Source: Zavarzinia aquatilis
Lineage (GTDB): Bacteria; Pseudomonadota; Alphaproteobacteria; Zavarziniales; Zavarziniaceae
Assembly (NCBI RefSeq): GCF_003173035.1
Contig: NZ_QGLE01000017.1
Coordinates: 1-64,000, forward strand
Length of the DNA stretch: 64,000 nt
Direction: 5' to 3'
The notes below the pieces were generated by a model. That model was not told where the DNA came from, searched no databases, and was given only the letters and a program-made list of their open reading frames with translations. Positions 49,434-59,568 of the stretch are shown here, piece by piece. Position 1 is the first letter of the stretch. Every line of letters begins with the position of its first letter. Made by a program: the position numbers and the translations under genes.

Positions 49434-49997
49434 ATGGCATATGTGAGATGGCTGGGGCGCGCAGTTTTCGTCCTGGCCATGACTTGCGCGTCGTCGGAGA
49501 TGGTGTCGACGGCCGCCGCGCAGAGCGGTAGCGCGACAGGCGGGGCCGAATTCTCGGTTGTGCCGCCCGAATCGCCCGTGAAAGTCACCTTGACGGCTTG
49601 GCTGGTGACGACGGATGCCAAAGGCGAAGATGTCTACGCGCCCGCCGAAACTGCCCGTCCGGGCGATCTCATCGAATATCGCGTCGAAAGCGTCAACGAA
49701 TCCGGCAAGCCCCTGAAGGGGCAGGTGCTGAATCTGCCGATTCCGCCCGGGACGACCTATGTCGGCGGTTCGGCGAGCCCGGCCGCGGTGCAGGCCAGCA
49801 TCGACGGCGGCAAGACCTTCGCGCCCGTTCCGCTGATGCGCGAAGTCGCCAAGCCGGGCGGCGGGACCGAAAAAATTCAGGTGCCGGTGACCGAATATCG
49901 CGCGTTGCGGTGGGTCGTCGGCATTCAGGCGCCGGGGCAGCGTGCCCACGTCAAGGCGCGGATCAAGGTCGACGGGGCGTCGGGCGAAACGCCCTGA
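49434..49997 (+). CDS. Exported DUF11-like protein (187 aa), first gene of the surface cluster
   Basis: A signal peptide (LGRAVFVLAMTCASSEMVSTAAAQ) is followed by one DUF11-type beta-sandwich: PGDLIEYRVESVNESGKPLKG, PIPPGTTYVGGSASP and a final strand WVVGIQAPGQRAHVKARIKV. The DUF11 module is a widespread extracellular immunoglobulin-like fold in bacterial surface proteins. The ATG at 49434 starts the signal peptide. The next gene begins 76 bp later. It may be an accessory or chaperone-like partner of the larger proteins (inference). Confidence 0.75.
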   Translation: MAYVRWLGRAVFVLAMTCASSEMVSTAAAQSGSATGGAEFSVVPPESPVKVTLTAWLVTTDAKGEDVYAPAETARPGDLIEYRVESVNESGKPLKGQVLNLPIPPGTTYVGGSASPAAVQASIDGGKTFAPVPLMREVAKPGGGTEKIQVPVTEYRALRWVVGIQAPGQRAHVKARIKVDGASGETP

Positions 49998-50073
49998 CAC
50001 GCTTCGGGACACAGAATTGGGGATCAGGGGTGCGGTCGGGCTGTTGGGCCGCCTCGACTTTGTGAGGGCTATG

Positions 50074-52878
50074 ATGGGCAAAGACATGAAGAGAGGGCGC
50101 GGGTCGAGCCGATTGCTCGGCTTATGGCTGCTGGCGATGGCGGCCGTGATCGGAACGGGCGGGGCCGCCCTGGCGGCTGCGCCCGCGGCCGGCACCATCA
50201 TCACCAACAGCGCGTCCGCGACGTATCTGGATGCCCTCGGCGCCAGTCAGACGGCGCAGTCGAACACGGTGGAGACCAAGGTCCTGCCCAAGGCGGCGTT
50301 CACGCTGACCCAGGACAACACCAAGCAGGGTGCGCCGGGCACGACCGTCTACTTCCCGCATATCCTGACCAACACGGGTAACGCCGCGGACAGCTTCACG
50401 CTGACCCTGAGCGCGATCACCGGCACCGCGGCGACGAGCTGCGAGGTCTATCTCGACAATGGCTCCGGCCAGCCCACGGGCGCGTCCCTCGGCTCCTGCG
50501 GTTCGGCCTTCACCACCAGCACGCTGGCGGCCGGCGCCGACCTGAAGCTGGTCATCGCGGTGCCGGTGGGCGCTTCCGCGACCCCGACCGATACCGCGTC
50601 CCTGACCATCACCGGTGCCAGCGTCGCCGATGGCACCCTGACGCCGATCGTCAACACCGACACGCTGCAGGTCACCAACGGTGCCGCCTTCAGCATCGTC
50701 AAGGCGATTTCCGGTGCGTCCAGCGGCCCGGCGGGCAGCACCATCAGCTACACGCTGACGATCAACAACACCGGTAACGCGGCGGGCGACGTCACCATCA
50801 CGGATACGTTCGGCACCGCCAATGCCCCGACCTCCGGCCTGCTCTATCTGCCGGGTTCCGGCCGCTGGTCGTCCTCGGGCTCGACGGCGATGAGCGATGC
50901 CAGCGACGGCAACGATCAGACCGCCGGCGCGCAGTCGATCGACTATTCGTTCGCGACCACCGGCACCAGCGCCACGGACTCCGGCTCCGCCGGCAAGCTG
51001 ACCGTGGTGCTCCATGCCGTCGCGCCGAACAGCACGCAGCAGGTCACCTTCCAGGTCAAGGTCAGCACCGTCGCGGTGGCGGGCGTCGTCAACGCGCCCG
51101 TCGTCGGTCGCAGCCAGACCACCAACCAGGCGACCTACAGCTGCCCGACCGCGACCAACGCCAGCCAGACCTGCACCACCACCCAGGTGCCCTATGACGT
51201 CACCCTGGCGACGGGCGTGGTGATCAACGGCAGCACCTCGAGCAGCGCCAACGGCACCGGCGAGCCGGTGAATATTCCGTCGGCGGCGGCCGGCCAGACC
51301 GTTTCCTATACCAATGTGGTGTGGAACACGGGCAACAGCACCGACACGTTCAAGCTGACCCAGACCTCGACCGACTTCCCGGCCGGGACCACCTTCCTCC
51401 TCTATCAGGCCGACGGGGCGACCCCGCTGACCAACACCACCACGCCGCCGATTCCGGCCCTCGACACGGATGCGTCCTGCGTCGCGCCGCTGCTCAAGGA
51501 CACGGTGCTGCATCGCTGCGGCTATCCTGTGGTGGTGAAGGCGACCCTGCCGACCAGCGCGCCGGCCGGCGGCCCGTTCACGACGGTCTATACCGCGACG
51601 TCGAACAACGATCCGACCAAGTCGGACACGGTGGCCGACACGCTGACCATCCTGACGGCGGCCCAGGTCACCCTGGCCAACGACGCGGCCCTTGCCCTGA
51701 AGGGCGCCTCCGCGCCGCAGACCACGCTGACGGCGTCGGCCGGCAGCAGCGTGACCTTCCCGCTGTATATCGCCTCGAACATCGCCGACACCTACACGCT
51801 CACCGCGTCGCAGGACAATTTCTCCGGCACGCTGCCCAGCGGCTGGTCGGTGGTGTTCCGGACGCCCACGGCTGGCTCCTGCTCGGCCCCCGGGACGGTG
51901 GATAATACCGTCACCATCAATGCCGCGCAGACCTCGACCACCACGGGTACGCTCGTTTCCTGCGCCGTCGTCACGACGTCGGCCTCGGCGGCCCCGGGCA
52001 CCCAGCCGGTCTACTTCAAGGTCGTCGGCACCTCGACGGCGGTCAGCATCAAGCAGGACGCGGTGACCATCGCCACGGCCCGCTCGATCACCCTGACCCC
52101 GAACAACTCGGGTCAGGCCGTGCCGGGTGGCAGCGTGACCTACGCCCATGTTCTGACCAACACGGGTAACGCGGCCGAAGGCGGCACCTGCTCGACCGTC
52201 GTGTTCTCGGGCGGGGATTCGCTCTCCGGCTGGTCGTCGGTCATCTACTATGACAAGAACAACGACGGCACGCTGGACAGCGGCGACCCGGTCGTCAACA
52301 GCGTCTCGGAAATCGCGGCTGGCGGTCTCTATACCGACGGTACCGCGGTGACGGCCCAGACCCTGCCCGTGGGCAAGGCGGTCCGCCTGTTCGTCAAGGT
52401 CTTCGCGCCGGCCAGCGCCATCGCCGGCCAGACCGACACCAGGACCCTGACGGCGACGGTGAGCAACAGCAGCTGCACCGCGGCGGTGCCCGCGGCCCAG
52501 ACGGTGACCGACGTGACCAACGTCAACACCGCCCTGGTCCGTCTGGAAAAGACCCAGGCGCTCGATGCCGGTTGCGACGGCACGGCGGACGGTGCCTTCG
52601 GCGCCGCCCAGATCGAAGCCAAGCCCGGCCAGTGCGTGGTCTACCGCGTCGTGGCCACCAACCAGGGCACGCAGCAGGTCACGGCGCTGAAGATCAACGA
52701 CAGCACGCCGTCCTACACGACCTACAGCGGCCCGACGGTCGCGACGCTCTGCAGCCCGTCCGGCTCCGCCGACAGCGCGCCGTCGGTCGGCGGCAGCGGG
52801 GCCATCGCCTGCGGCGAATACACGCTCGCCGCCGGTGCCTCGGTGACCCTGCAGTTCCGGGTCAAGATCAACGAGTGA
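50074..52878 (+). CDS. Exported multi-DUF11 repeat protein (934 aa)
   Basis: A signal peptide (LLGLWLLAMAAVIGTGGAALA) precedes at least five DUF11-type modules. The recurring strand HILTNTGNAADSFTL, TINNTGNAAGDVTI, NVVWNTGNSTDTFKL and HVLTNTGNAAEGG marks successive modules. Thr/Ser/Ala-rich, low in Lys and almost without charges, as expected of an extracellular stalk. Near the end are an acidic loop YYDKNNDGTLDSGD and a final DUF11 module with paired cysteines. No membrane anchor or sorting signal, so it is probably held by the barrel protein or released. GAGGG five bases upstream supports the ATG at 50074; 50071 and 50086 are alternatives. Confidence 0.8.
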   Translation: MGKDMKRGRGSSRLLGLWLLAMAAVIGTGGAALAAAPAAGTIITNSASATYLDALGASQTAQSNTVETKVLPKAAFTLTQDNTKQGAPGTTVYFPHILTNTGNAADSFTLTLSAITGTAATSCEVYLDNGSGQPTGASLGSCGSAFTTSTLAAGADLKLVIAVPVGASATPTDTASLTITGASVADGTLTPIVNTDTLQVTNGAAFSIVKAISGASSGPAGSTISYTLTINNTGNAAGDVTITDTFGTANAPTSGLLYLPGSGRWSSSGSTAMSDASDGNDQTAGAQSIDYSFATTGTSATDSGSAGKLTVVLHAVAPNSTQQVTFQVKVSTVAVAGVVNAPVVGRSQTTNQATYSCPTATNASQTCTTTQVPYDVTLATGVVINGSTSSSANGTGEPVNIPSAAAGQTVSYTNVVWNTGNSTDTFKLTQTSTDFPAGTTFLLYQADGATPLTNTTTPPIPALDTDASCVAPLLKDTVLHRCGYPVVVKATLPTSAPAGGPFTTVYTATSNNDPTKSDTVADTLTILTAAQVTLANDAALALKGASAPQTTLTASAGSSVTFPLYIASNIADTYTLTASQDNFSGTLPSGWSVVFRTPTAGSCSAPGTVDNTVTINAAQTSTTTGTLVSCAVVTTSASAAPGTQPVYFKVVGTSTAVSIKQDAVTIATARSITLTPNNSGQAVPGGSVTYAHVLTNTGNAAEGGTCSTVVFSGGDSLSGWSSVIYYDKNNDGTLDSGDPVVNSVSEIAAGGLYTDGTAVTAQTLPVGKAVRLFVKVFAPASAIAGQTDTRTLTATVSNSSCTAAVPAAQTVTDVTNVNTALVRLEKTQALDAGCDGTADGAFGAAQIEAKPGQCVVYRVVATNQGTQQVTALKINDSTPSYTTYSGPTVATLCSPSGSADSAPSVGGSGAIACGEYTLAAGASVTLQFRVKINE

Positions 52879-52959
52879 TCGCATCCGCCTAGTTGACCGG
52901 CGGCTTCCTTCGGGAGGCCGCCGGTACCTTCACAGACCGCGACGGAAAGAGTGACGCCG

Positions 52960-55900
52960 ATGCCGGTTGGTCTTCGACCTTGGCAGCTGCTGCCCTTGCT
53001 CGTCGTCCTGGCCGCATGGTTTTCCATTTCGGCGGGCGGCGCGCGGGCCGCCATGCCTGCCGTCGACACGATCATCGCCAATCAGGCCTCGGCCGACATG
53101 CTGGTGCCGGGCCGCAGCGATTATCTGACGGTCTATTCCAACCGCGTCGAATTGCGGGTGGGGGCGATCGAGGCCCTGACCCTCGATGCCGATGGGCGGC
53201 GCCTGGTGGCGCCGGGCGCCCAGGCCCATTTCGCCCATACGCTGGTCAATACCGGCAATACCGCCTCCACCTATGTCTTCTCGATCGCCACCAAGGGCGG
53301 CGGCACGGCCAGCCTGAGCGGCTTCCGGCTGTTCCTCGACCGCGATGGCGACGGTGTCGTCGGCGCGGGCGATACCGAGATCGAACTGGACTCGCCGGTG
53401 CTGAGTCTCGAAGCCGGCGAAAGCGCTCATGTCATCGTCGAGACGCTGATGCAGGCCGGTGTCGACGACGGTGCCGAAGGCAGCCTCGTCCTGACCGCGA
53501 CCACCGTCCTCCAGGGGTTGATGGCGCGGAATACCGATACCGCCGTGGTCCATGCCGGCGCCAATTTCAGCGTCGCCAAGGCGGCCGATGCCTCATCGGT
53601 TTCGAGCGGTGACGTCATCACCTATCGGCTGGTCGCCAGCAATATTTCGAGCGTCGACGGCGAACCTCTGACCGAAGTGGAAGAGGGCGGCGCCCGGCGC
53701 GACATCATCATCGACGGCGCGGCGGCCACGGTCGTCCTGCTGCGCGACGCGATCCCGGCGAATACGGTCTTCGCCACCGGCACGCTGTCCGGGATCGGGG
53801 CCGGGGCGCAATTGTTGTGGCGCGCCGCGGGCGATCCCGCCTTCACCTATCGCACGGTCGAGGCCGCCCACATCGTCGAGGTGGCGGTGGCGGTGCCTGC
53901 CGTGGCGGCCGGGGCACAGCTCGGCATGAGCTTCGGCGTCCGGGTCGACGACATGTTCTCCGGGCGGGTCGACAACAGCGGACGCATCTATTTCGACACC
54001 GGATCGGATGTCGGCCGGCGCGGCATCGACAGCAATCTGGTGCCGGTGACGGTCACGGCCGGCCGGGGCCCCGATCTGCGCATCGCCAAGAGCCATGCCG
54101 GCAATTTCGTCGCCGGGATCGAGCAGCTTTATACCATCTCGGTCTCCTCGCTTGGCCGCCCAACCAGTGGCACGGTGACGGTCGTCGACACCCTGCCCGG
54201 CGGCATGAGTTTCGCCGGGGTCGAGGGGACAGACTGGAGCTGCGGCGTCGCCAATCCGAGCGGCGGACAGGTGGTCACCTGCACCACCGAACAGGTGATC
54301 GGCACCGATGCCCCGGCAACCCCGATCCGCCTGACCGTGCGGGTTCCCGAGAGTTCGCTGGGCGGCGCCGGCACCGCCGAATTCACCAATGTCGCGCAGG
54401 TGTCGGGGGGCGGCGAGCCGCCCGAGCTGAGCGGAGACAATGAAGCCCGCGACGCGACCACCGTGACCGCCCCCGCGGCGATCAGCGGCCGCGTCTGGTT
54501 CGACAGCAACCACGATCGCCGCCACCAGACGGAAGAGGGCGGCTTGCCGGGCTGGCGCGTGCAACTGCTGGTGCCGACCGGGGCGGAGGCGCCGGCCGGT
54601 GCCCGCGCCGCGCCCGCGCCCGCCGGCATGACCGTGATGGACGAGACGGTGACCGCCGGGGACGGCTCCTATGGCTTCACCGTCGCGCGCGCGCGCGCCG
54701 ATTATGCCGTGCGCTTCTTGTCGCCGGACGGCTATCTCTATGGCACGCCGGTCGACGGCGAGAGCGGCACCGCCATTTCAGGCGCGGTGCTCGACCCCGA
54801 CCGGGCGACCCTGCGCAGCATCGCCGTCGATCCGGGGCAGGACGTGCCCGAGCAGAGCCTGCCGGTCAATCCGACCGGGCTGGTCTATGATTCCGCCAGC
54901 CGCCTCGCGGTCGCGGGGGCGGAAATCACGGTCGAGGGGCCGGCGGGTTTCGACCCTGCCACGCATCTCGTGGGCGGCCTGGCCAACCTGGTCCAGACCA
55001 CCGGCGACGACGGCTATTATCAGTTCCTGCTGACCTCGACCGCGCCGGCGGGAACCTATACCCTGAAGCTCACCGTGCCGACGGGCTATGAATCCGAGTC
55101 GACGACGATCCCGCCCGAGGATGGATCGCTGGCCGTGCCGGACGGTGAAATGCCGATGGCGATCCAGCCCCAGCCGACGGCGCCTTCGGCGGGCGCCAGC
55201 ACCACTTACTACATGTCCTTCGTCGCCAGCGCCGACAGCCGCCCGGTGGTGAACAACCATATCCCGCTGGAGCGCGGGGCGAGCGCCGATGCCCTGGTCC
55301 TGCTGTCCAAGGCGGCATCGAAGAGCGTGGTCGAGACCGTCGACCTCGTCGACTATCGCCTGGCACTGGCCAATCGCTCGGGCGGGCCGCTGGCGGGGGT
55401 GGTGTTCATCGACAAGCCGGCGACCGGCTTCACCTATCAGCCCGGCAGCGCGCGGCTGACCGTCGGCACCGCGCCGGCGACGCCGGTCGAGCCGACGCTG
55501 GTGCCGAATGGCCACGGTGGCAACGACCTGCGGTTCGATCTCGCCAGCCTGACGGTGGCGGCGGACGAGGTCGTCGGCCTGACCTACCGGATGCAGGTCA
55601 ATGCCACGGCGCTGAGCGGCGACGGCATCAACCGGGCCAGTGCCTCGGCGGGGGGCATTCCCTCGAACCCGGCATCCGCCAAGGTGAAGGTGGTTGGCGG
55701 GGCCTTTTCCGACGAAGGCTTCATCATCGGCAAGGTCTTCCTCGACTGTAACGAGAACGGTGTCCAGGACGAGGGCGCCCAGGCGGCGGAAATCGGCGTG
55801 CCGGGGGTTCGCATCTATCTCGAGGACGGCAGTTTCGTCGTCACCGACGTCGAGGGCAAATACAGCCTCTATGGCGTCCGGCCGATGACCCATGTCCTGA

Positions 55901-58900
55901 AACTCGACGGCACCACCCTGCCGGACGGCGCCCTGCTGGGCGGTGTCGGCAACCGCAATTCCGATCGCGGCGCCAGCGAAGCCCTGATGCGCCACCAGCG
56001 GGCCATGACCCGTTTCGTCGACCTGAAGAAGGGCGAGCTGCACAAGGCGAATTTCGCCGTGACGACCTGTGGCGACGATATCCGTCAGGACATCGCCGGC
56101 CGTCGCAAGCTGGTCGAGGCCAGCGGCGACGAGGGCGCGGCCCTGGTGCGCCGCGACTTCGAGGCCGAGTCGACCCCGGATACCGATGGCGACTATCGCG
56201 GCCGGCCACAATCCGGCTGGATCGACCGGGCGAGCGGCCAGCCCGCGGCCGAGGCGCAGCGGCCCGCCGATTCCGCGGCCTCGGTCTCGGGTGGCGTGCC
56301 GGTTGTCGCCTCGGCCCCGCTCGAGGAATTGATGGCGCGTACCGATGCGGGTCTGGCGTTCCTCAATCTGCGCGAAGGCCAGGTGCTGCCCATCGCCCAG
56401 GCCTCGGTCATGGTGAAAGGCGCGCTGGGCGCCCGTTTCGTGCTGGAGGTGAACGGCCGACGGATCGACGAGGGGCGGGTCGGCAAGCGCAGCGCGGCCG
56501 CGACGGTCGGCGCCGAAGGGTGGGAATTCGTCGGCGTGACCTTCGACCCGGGCGAAAACGTCGTGTCGCTGGCGCAATATGACGGTTTCGACAACGAGCG
56601 CGGTCGGGTCACCATCAAGGTTACCGCGCCTGGCAAGCTCGAGCGGATCGACGCGACCGTGCCCGAGAAGCCGATCGCGGACGGCGCGACCCCAGCCACG
56701 ATCCGCATCCGCCTGAGCGACAGCCGCGGCGTCCCCTTCACGCCGCGCACCCAGGTCACCATCGACACGGATATCGGCAGCCTGCTGGTGGACGATCTGG
56801 CGCCGGCCGAGCCCGGTGTGCAGGTATTCGTGAACGGCGGCATGGGCGAAGTCCGGATCCGGCCGCCCACCGGCCCCGGAGAGGGCTATCTGACCATCGC
56901 CGCCGGCACGCTGCGCCAGCGTTTCCCCATCCGCTTCGCGCCGGCCCTGCGCCCGATGCTGGCGGTCGGTCTCGCCGAGGGCGTGGTGTCGCTCTCGAAG
57001 CTCGACTTCGACGGCATGGAGCCTGTCCGCGCGGGCGATGCCTTCGAGCGGGAACTGACGGCCTACAGCGCCGATTTCGGCGCCGGCAAGGGCGCGGTCG
57101 CCGGACGCGCCGCCTTCTTCCTCAAGGGCCGTATCCGCGGCGACTATCTGCTGACCGCGGCTTATGATTCCGAGCGGAAAGTGCGCGACCGCCTGTTCCG
57201 CGACATTCAGCCGGACGAATATTACCCGGTTTACGGCGACAGTTCGGAGCGCGGCTTCGATGCCCAGTCGAGCGGACGCCTGTTCGTCCGCGTGGACAAG
57301 GACGAGTCCTATGTCGTCTATGGCGATCTGACCACGGAATCACCGGACGAGATCCGCAAGATCACGCAGTACAGCCGTTCCCTGACCGGGGTGAAGGGCC
57401 ACGGGGAAACCGATGTCGCGGGATTGCCGATCGAAATCACCGGCTTCGCCGCCCATGACAATCTGCGTCAGATGGTCGAGGAGTTCCGTGCCAACGGCAC
57501 CTCGGGTCCGTTCACCCTGCGTTACCCGGATTTCGTCGGCGATACCGAGCAGGTCACGGTCATCACCCGCGACCGCAGCCAGCCCGCGCTGGTGATCAAG
57601 GTCGAGACCAAGGTGCGCTTCGTCGATTACGAGATCGACGAACTGAGCGGCCGTCTGCTGTTCAAGGCGCCGATCCCCTCGCTCGATCCCGATCTCAATC
57701 CGCAGTCGATCCGCATCGTCTATGAAGTCGACACCGGCGGGCCGTCGTTCTGGCTCTACGGCGTCGACGCGCGTGTGAAGCCGGTCGACGGCATGGAACT
57801 GGGCGGGCTCTACATCCGGGACGAGGACCCGGACCAGAGCTTCACCATGCAGGGCGCCTTCGGCCGCTATCGCTTCACCGACGTGACGACGCTGACCGCC
57901 GAATACGGGCATACGCGCAGCGGCGCCAGTCTGGTCGACAGCGTGGTCAGCGAGGCGGGGCGCCCTTACGGCAACCTGCTCGACGCCCATCAGGGTGACG
58001 GTGCCCGTATCGCCTTCCGTCACGACGGCAAGGACGTCCGGGTCGACATCGAATTCCAGACCTCGGATATCGGCTTCGACAACCCCTCGGCGACGGTTTC
58101 GGCTGGCCGTTCGGAGCTGACCGCCAAGGCCGACTGGCAGGCCGAGCAGGATCTGTCGTTCGGCCTCGAAGGCCGGCGGAGCGAGGACCGCACCAACGGC
58201 GGCCTGCGCGAAGGTGTCAGCATCGGGGCCGAATACCGCTTCGACAATGACCTGCGCGGCGAAGTCGGAATGCGGCGCTACCGCGAGACCCTGGTCGCCG
58301 CCGCGGCTGACACGGCCGGCGTCACGCCCTACAACGGCACCACGGCTTTCGGCAAACTGACCGCGACCCTGCCGTCCGACCCCAACCTGCTCGGCTATCT
58401 CGAATACGAGCAGGACATCCTCGACGCTGACCACCAGTTGGCGGCGGTCGGCAGCGAGTATCAGGTGACGTCCTGGGGCAAGGCCTATGGCCGCTATGAA
58501 TTCATCTCCAGCCTGGGCAGCCTTTATTCGCTGAACAGCGATCAGAAGCGTTACGTCGCGCTGGCGGGCTTCGACCTGTCCTACATGGCCAACGGCTCGG
58601 CCTATTCGGAATACCGCATGGCCGATGCCCTGAGCGGGCGGGCGGCCCAGGCCGCGCTCGGCCTGCGCAACACGTTCGCCATTTCCGAAGACTGGCGCCT
58701 CGGCACGACGATCGAGCGGGTGGAGCCGATCAACAGTCCGAAGAGCACCCTGGCCGACGGTTATTTCTATGGTGGCGACTATTCGGCGCTGGACGAGGAA
58801 TCGACGGCGGGCACGCTCGCGCTCGAATATGTCGGCGATGGCGACGTCAAGGGCGCGGGGCGCATCGAGGCGCGGCGGTCCGAGACCATCGACACTTTCC

Positions 58901-59568
58901 TGAACACCGTGGCCGTTGCCTGGAAACTGGACGAGGACTGGACCCTGCTGGCGCGGAACGGTATCCAGCTCGACCGCGGCCGGGCCGATGGCGGCGGCGA
59001 TGCCACGCGCTACCGCGAACAGATCGGCTTCGCCTATCGACCGGTGGCTCATGACGATTTCAACCTGCTGGCCCGCTACGAGCACCGCTTCGAGGAGCTG
59101 AAGGCCGCGGCCGCGACCCTGGGGACGACGACCGGCGCCACCTTCATCGACGGCGACAGCCGCAGCCGCGCCCATGTCGTCTCGGCCCACACCAACTGGC
59201 AGCTGGCGCCGACCCTCATCCTGTCCAACCGCTATGCCCTGAAATACGCGCAGGAGCGGGCCAATGACGTCGACAGTCACACCTGGGCGCAGCTGCTTTA
59301 CGGCCGGCTGACCTGGGATGTAACCGAGGATTGGGACGCCGGATTGCAGCTCTTCGGCCTGATGGGCGAGGGCGGCACTTATGAAACCGGCCTTGGGGTT
59401 GAAGTCGGCTATCTCATGGCCGACAGTCTCTGGCTTTCCCTCGGCTATAATGTCACCGGCTTCCGCGACAGCGATCTTGCCGGGGAAGAGCCGACGGACC
59501 AGGGTGTCTATGTCCGTTTCCGCTTCAAGTTCGACGAAAGCCTGTTCGGCGGGGAGATGGGACAGTGA
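52960..59568 (+). CDS. Giant DUF11/SdrD-B protein with C-terminal outer-membrane barrel (2202 aa)
   Basis: A signal peptide (LLPLLVVLAAWFSISAGGARA) precedes DUF11-like modules (HTLVNTGNTASTYVFS, FRLFLDRDGDGVVGAGD). SdrD-B-like domains begin about residue 509 (RVWFDSNHDRRHQTEEGG) and 924 (KVFLDCNENGVQDEG ... TDVEGKYSLYGVRP). A Big-type domain (about 1236; ADGATPATIRIRLSDSRGVP) leads into a long C-terminal region (about residue 1385 on) of alternating strands such as YVVYGDLTTESPDEIRK, LTAEYGHTRSG and GVYVRFRFKFDESLFGG, which fits a large outer-membrane beta-barrel. It could anchor the other cluster proteins to the outer membrane. Start: ATG 52960, with GGAAAGAG ten bases upstream; GTG 52951 is an alternative. 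Confidence 0.8.
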   Translation: MPVGLRPWQLLPLLVVLAAWFSISAGGARAAMPAVDTIIANQASADMLVPGRSDYLTVYSNRVELRVGAIEALTLDADGRRLVAPGAQAHFAHTLVNTGNTASTYVFSIATKGGGTASLSGFRLFLDRDGDGVVGAGDTEIELDSPVLSLEAGESAHVIVETLMQAGVDDGAEGSLVLTATTVLQGLMARNTDTAVVHAGANFSVAKAADASSVSSGDVITYRLVASNISSVDGEPLTEVEEGGARRDIIIDGAAATVVLLRDAIPANTVFATGTLSGIGAGAQLLWRAAGDPAFTYRTVEAAHIVEVAVAVPAVAAGAQLGMSFGVRVDDMFSGRVDNSGRIYFDTGSDVGRRGIDSNLVPVTVTAGRGPDLRIAKSHAGNFVAGIEQLYTISVSSLGRPTSGTVTVVDTLPGGMSFAGVEGTDWSCGVANPSGGQVVTCTTEQVIGTDAPATPIRLTVRVPESSLGGAGTAEFTNVAQVSGGGEPPELSGDNEARDATTVTAPAAISGRVWFDSNHDRRHQTEEGGLPGWRVQLLVPTGAEAPAGARAAPAPAGMTVMDETVTAGDGSYGFTVARARADYAVRFLSPDGYLYGTPVDGESGTAISGAVLDPDRATLRSIAVDPGQDVPEQSLPVNPTGLVYDSASRLAVAGAEITVEGPAGFDPATHLVGGLANLVQTTGDDGYYQFLLTSTAPAGTYTLKLTVPTGYESESTTIPPEDGSLAVPDGEMPMAIQPQPTAPSAGASTTYYMSFVASADSRPVVNNHIPLERGASADALVLLSKAASKSVVETVDLVDYRLALANRSGGPLAGVVFIDKPATGFTYQPGSARLTVGTAPATPVEPTLVPNGHGGNDLRFDLASLTVAADEVVGLTYRMQVNATALSGDGINRASASAGGIPSNPASAKVKVVGGAFSDEGFIIGKVFLDCNENGVQDEGAQAAEIGVPGVRIYLEDGSFVVTDVEGKYSLYGVRPMTHVLKLDGTTLPDGALLGGVGNRNSDRGASEALMRHQRAMTRFVDLKKGELHKANFAVTTCGDDIRQDIAGRRKLVEASGDEGAALVRRDFEAESTPDTDGDYRGRPQSGWIDRASGQPAAEAQRPADSAASVSGGVPVVASAPLEELMARTDAGLAFLNLREGQVLPIAQASVMVKGALGARFVLEVNGRRIDEGRVGKRSAAATVGAEGWEFVGVTFDPGENVVSLAQYDGFDNERGRVTIKVTAPGKLERIDATVPEKPIADGATPATIRIRLSDSRGVPFTPRTQVTIDTDIGSLLVDDLAPAEPGVQVFVNGGMGEVRIRPPTGPGEGYLTIAAGTLRQRFPIRFAPALRPMLAVGLAEGVVSLSKLDFDGMEPVRAGDAFERELTAYSADFGAGKGAVAGRAAFFLKGRIRGDYLLTAAYDSERKVRDRLFRDIQPDEYYPVYGDSSERGFDAQSSGRLFVRVDKDESYVVYGDLTTESPDEIRKITQYSRSLTGVKGHGETDVAGLPIEITGFAAHDNLRQMVEEFRANGTSGPFTLRYPDFVGDTEQVTVITRDRSQPALVIKVETKVRFVDYEIDELSGRLLFKAPIPSLDPDLNPQSIRIVYEVDTGGPSFWLYGVDARVKPVDGMELGGLYIRDEDPDQSFTMQGAFGRYRFTDVTTLTAEYGHTRSGASLVDSVVSEAGRPYGNLLDAHQGDGARIAFRHDGKDVRVDIEFQTSDIGFDNPSATVSAGRSELTAKADWQAEQDLSFGLEGRRSEDRTNGGLREGVSIGAEYRFDNDLRGEVGMRRYRETLVAAAADTAGVTPYNGTTAFGKLTATLPSDPNLLGYLEYEQDILDADHQLAAVGSEYQVTSWGKAYGRYEFISSLGSLYSLNSDQKRYVALAGFDLSYMANGSAYSEYRMADALSGRAAQAALGLRNTFAISEDWRLGTTIERVEPINSPKSTLADGYFYGGDYSALDEESTAGTLALEYVGDGDVKGAGRIEARRSETIDTFLNTVAVAWKLDEDWTLLARNGIQLDRGRADGGGDATRYREQIGFAYRPVAHDDFNLLARYEHRFEELKAAAATLGTTTGATFIDGDSRSRAHVVSAHTNWQLAPTLILSNRYALKYAQERANDVDSHTWAQLLYGRLTWDVTEDWDAGLQLFGLMGEGGTYETGLGVEVGYLMADSLWLSLGYNVTGFRDSDLAGEEPTDQGVYVRFRFKFDESLFGGEMGQ